Shown here piece by piece: positions 5,491-5,500 of a stretch of 5,500 nucleotides of DNA. The DNA is taken from contig JAFGNG010000065.1 in NCBI GenBank assembly GCA_016927125.1, positions 1 through 5,500 on the forward strand, read 5' to 3'. Position numbers and translations under genes: made by a program. Under the pieces are notes generated by a model. It saw nothing but the letters and a program-made list of their open reading frames with translations. It did not search any database and was not told the DNA's origin. Source of the stretch: Planctomycetota bacterium. Its GTDB lineage: Bacteria; Planctomycetota; SZUA-567; JAFGNG01. The stretch's first letter is position 1. Every line of letters starts with the position of its first letter.

Positions 5491-5500
5491 ATGAATGTTA
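5491..5500 (+). CDS. Possible start of a divergent gene, cut by the window edge
   Basis: AAGGA (5482-5486) precedes ATG at 5491 by four bases and a second ATG at 5495 by eight bases. Either could begin a gene running out of the window, divergent from the protease. Only three codons or fewer are visible, so nothing can be said of the product, and the call rests on the ribosome binding site alone. Confidence 0.25.

Overview
The window looks like a chromosomal stretch from an environmental bacterium with a Gram-negative style secretome. The coding regions have moderate GC and the gaps between genes are AT-rich. Three of the four genes encode proteins with recognisable N-terminal export signals. 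The largest is a multi-domain subtilisin-family protease ending in a type I dockerin-like calcium-binding module, a layout frequent in uncultured, planctomycete-like and candidate-phylum genomes. No rRNA, tRNA, CRISPR array, transposase or phage gene is visible, so I do not assign a phylum.

Layout. Positions 1-222 are a regulatory leader. It holds a near-consensus sigma70 promoter (TTGACA, 17-bp spacer, TATATT) whose -35 box lies inside a perfect 13-bp palindrome. A 10-bp inverted repeat follows in the presumed 5' UTR. Positions 223-1200 (+) encode an exported protein built almost entirely of 23-residue repeats of the type PAxYKTV...VL..PAS, closed by a strong rho-independent terminator at 1226-1268. 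Positions 1344-2168 (+) encode an exported orphan protein of 274 residues whose ribosome binding site can fold into a small hairpin. Positions 2283-2519 (+) encode a 78-residue cytoplasmic protein with a CxxC...CxxxC zinc-binding pattern. A 66-bp convergent gap follows.

Positions 2586 to about 5260-5357 (-) encode the secreted S8 protease, in the order signal sequence, prodomain, catalytic domain, CARDB-like region, PPC domain, PKD domain, dockerin. Its 5' end is the most puzzling part. The best Shine-Dalgarno plus ATG lies one base out of frame with a textbook signal peptide, and the upstream in-frame extension carries two palindromes that look like regulatory DNA. A possible divergent gene may begin at the very right edge (5491 or 5495).

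Functional links. The four genes do not form an obvious pathway. The common theme is export: a repeat protein, an orphan secreted protein and a protease, with a small zinc protein between. I saw no convincing new defence or mobile system. The most noteworthy items are the repeat protein with its cysteine-bearing insertion, the dockerin-bearing protease and its start anomaly, and the palindromic control regions.
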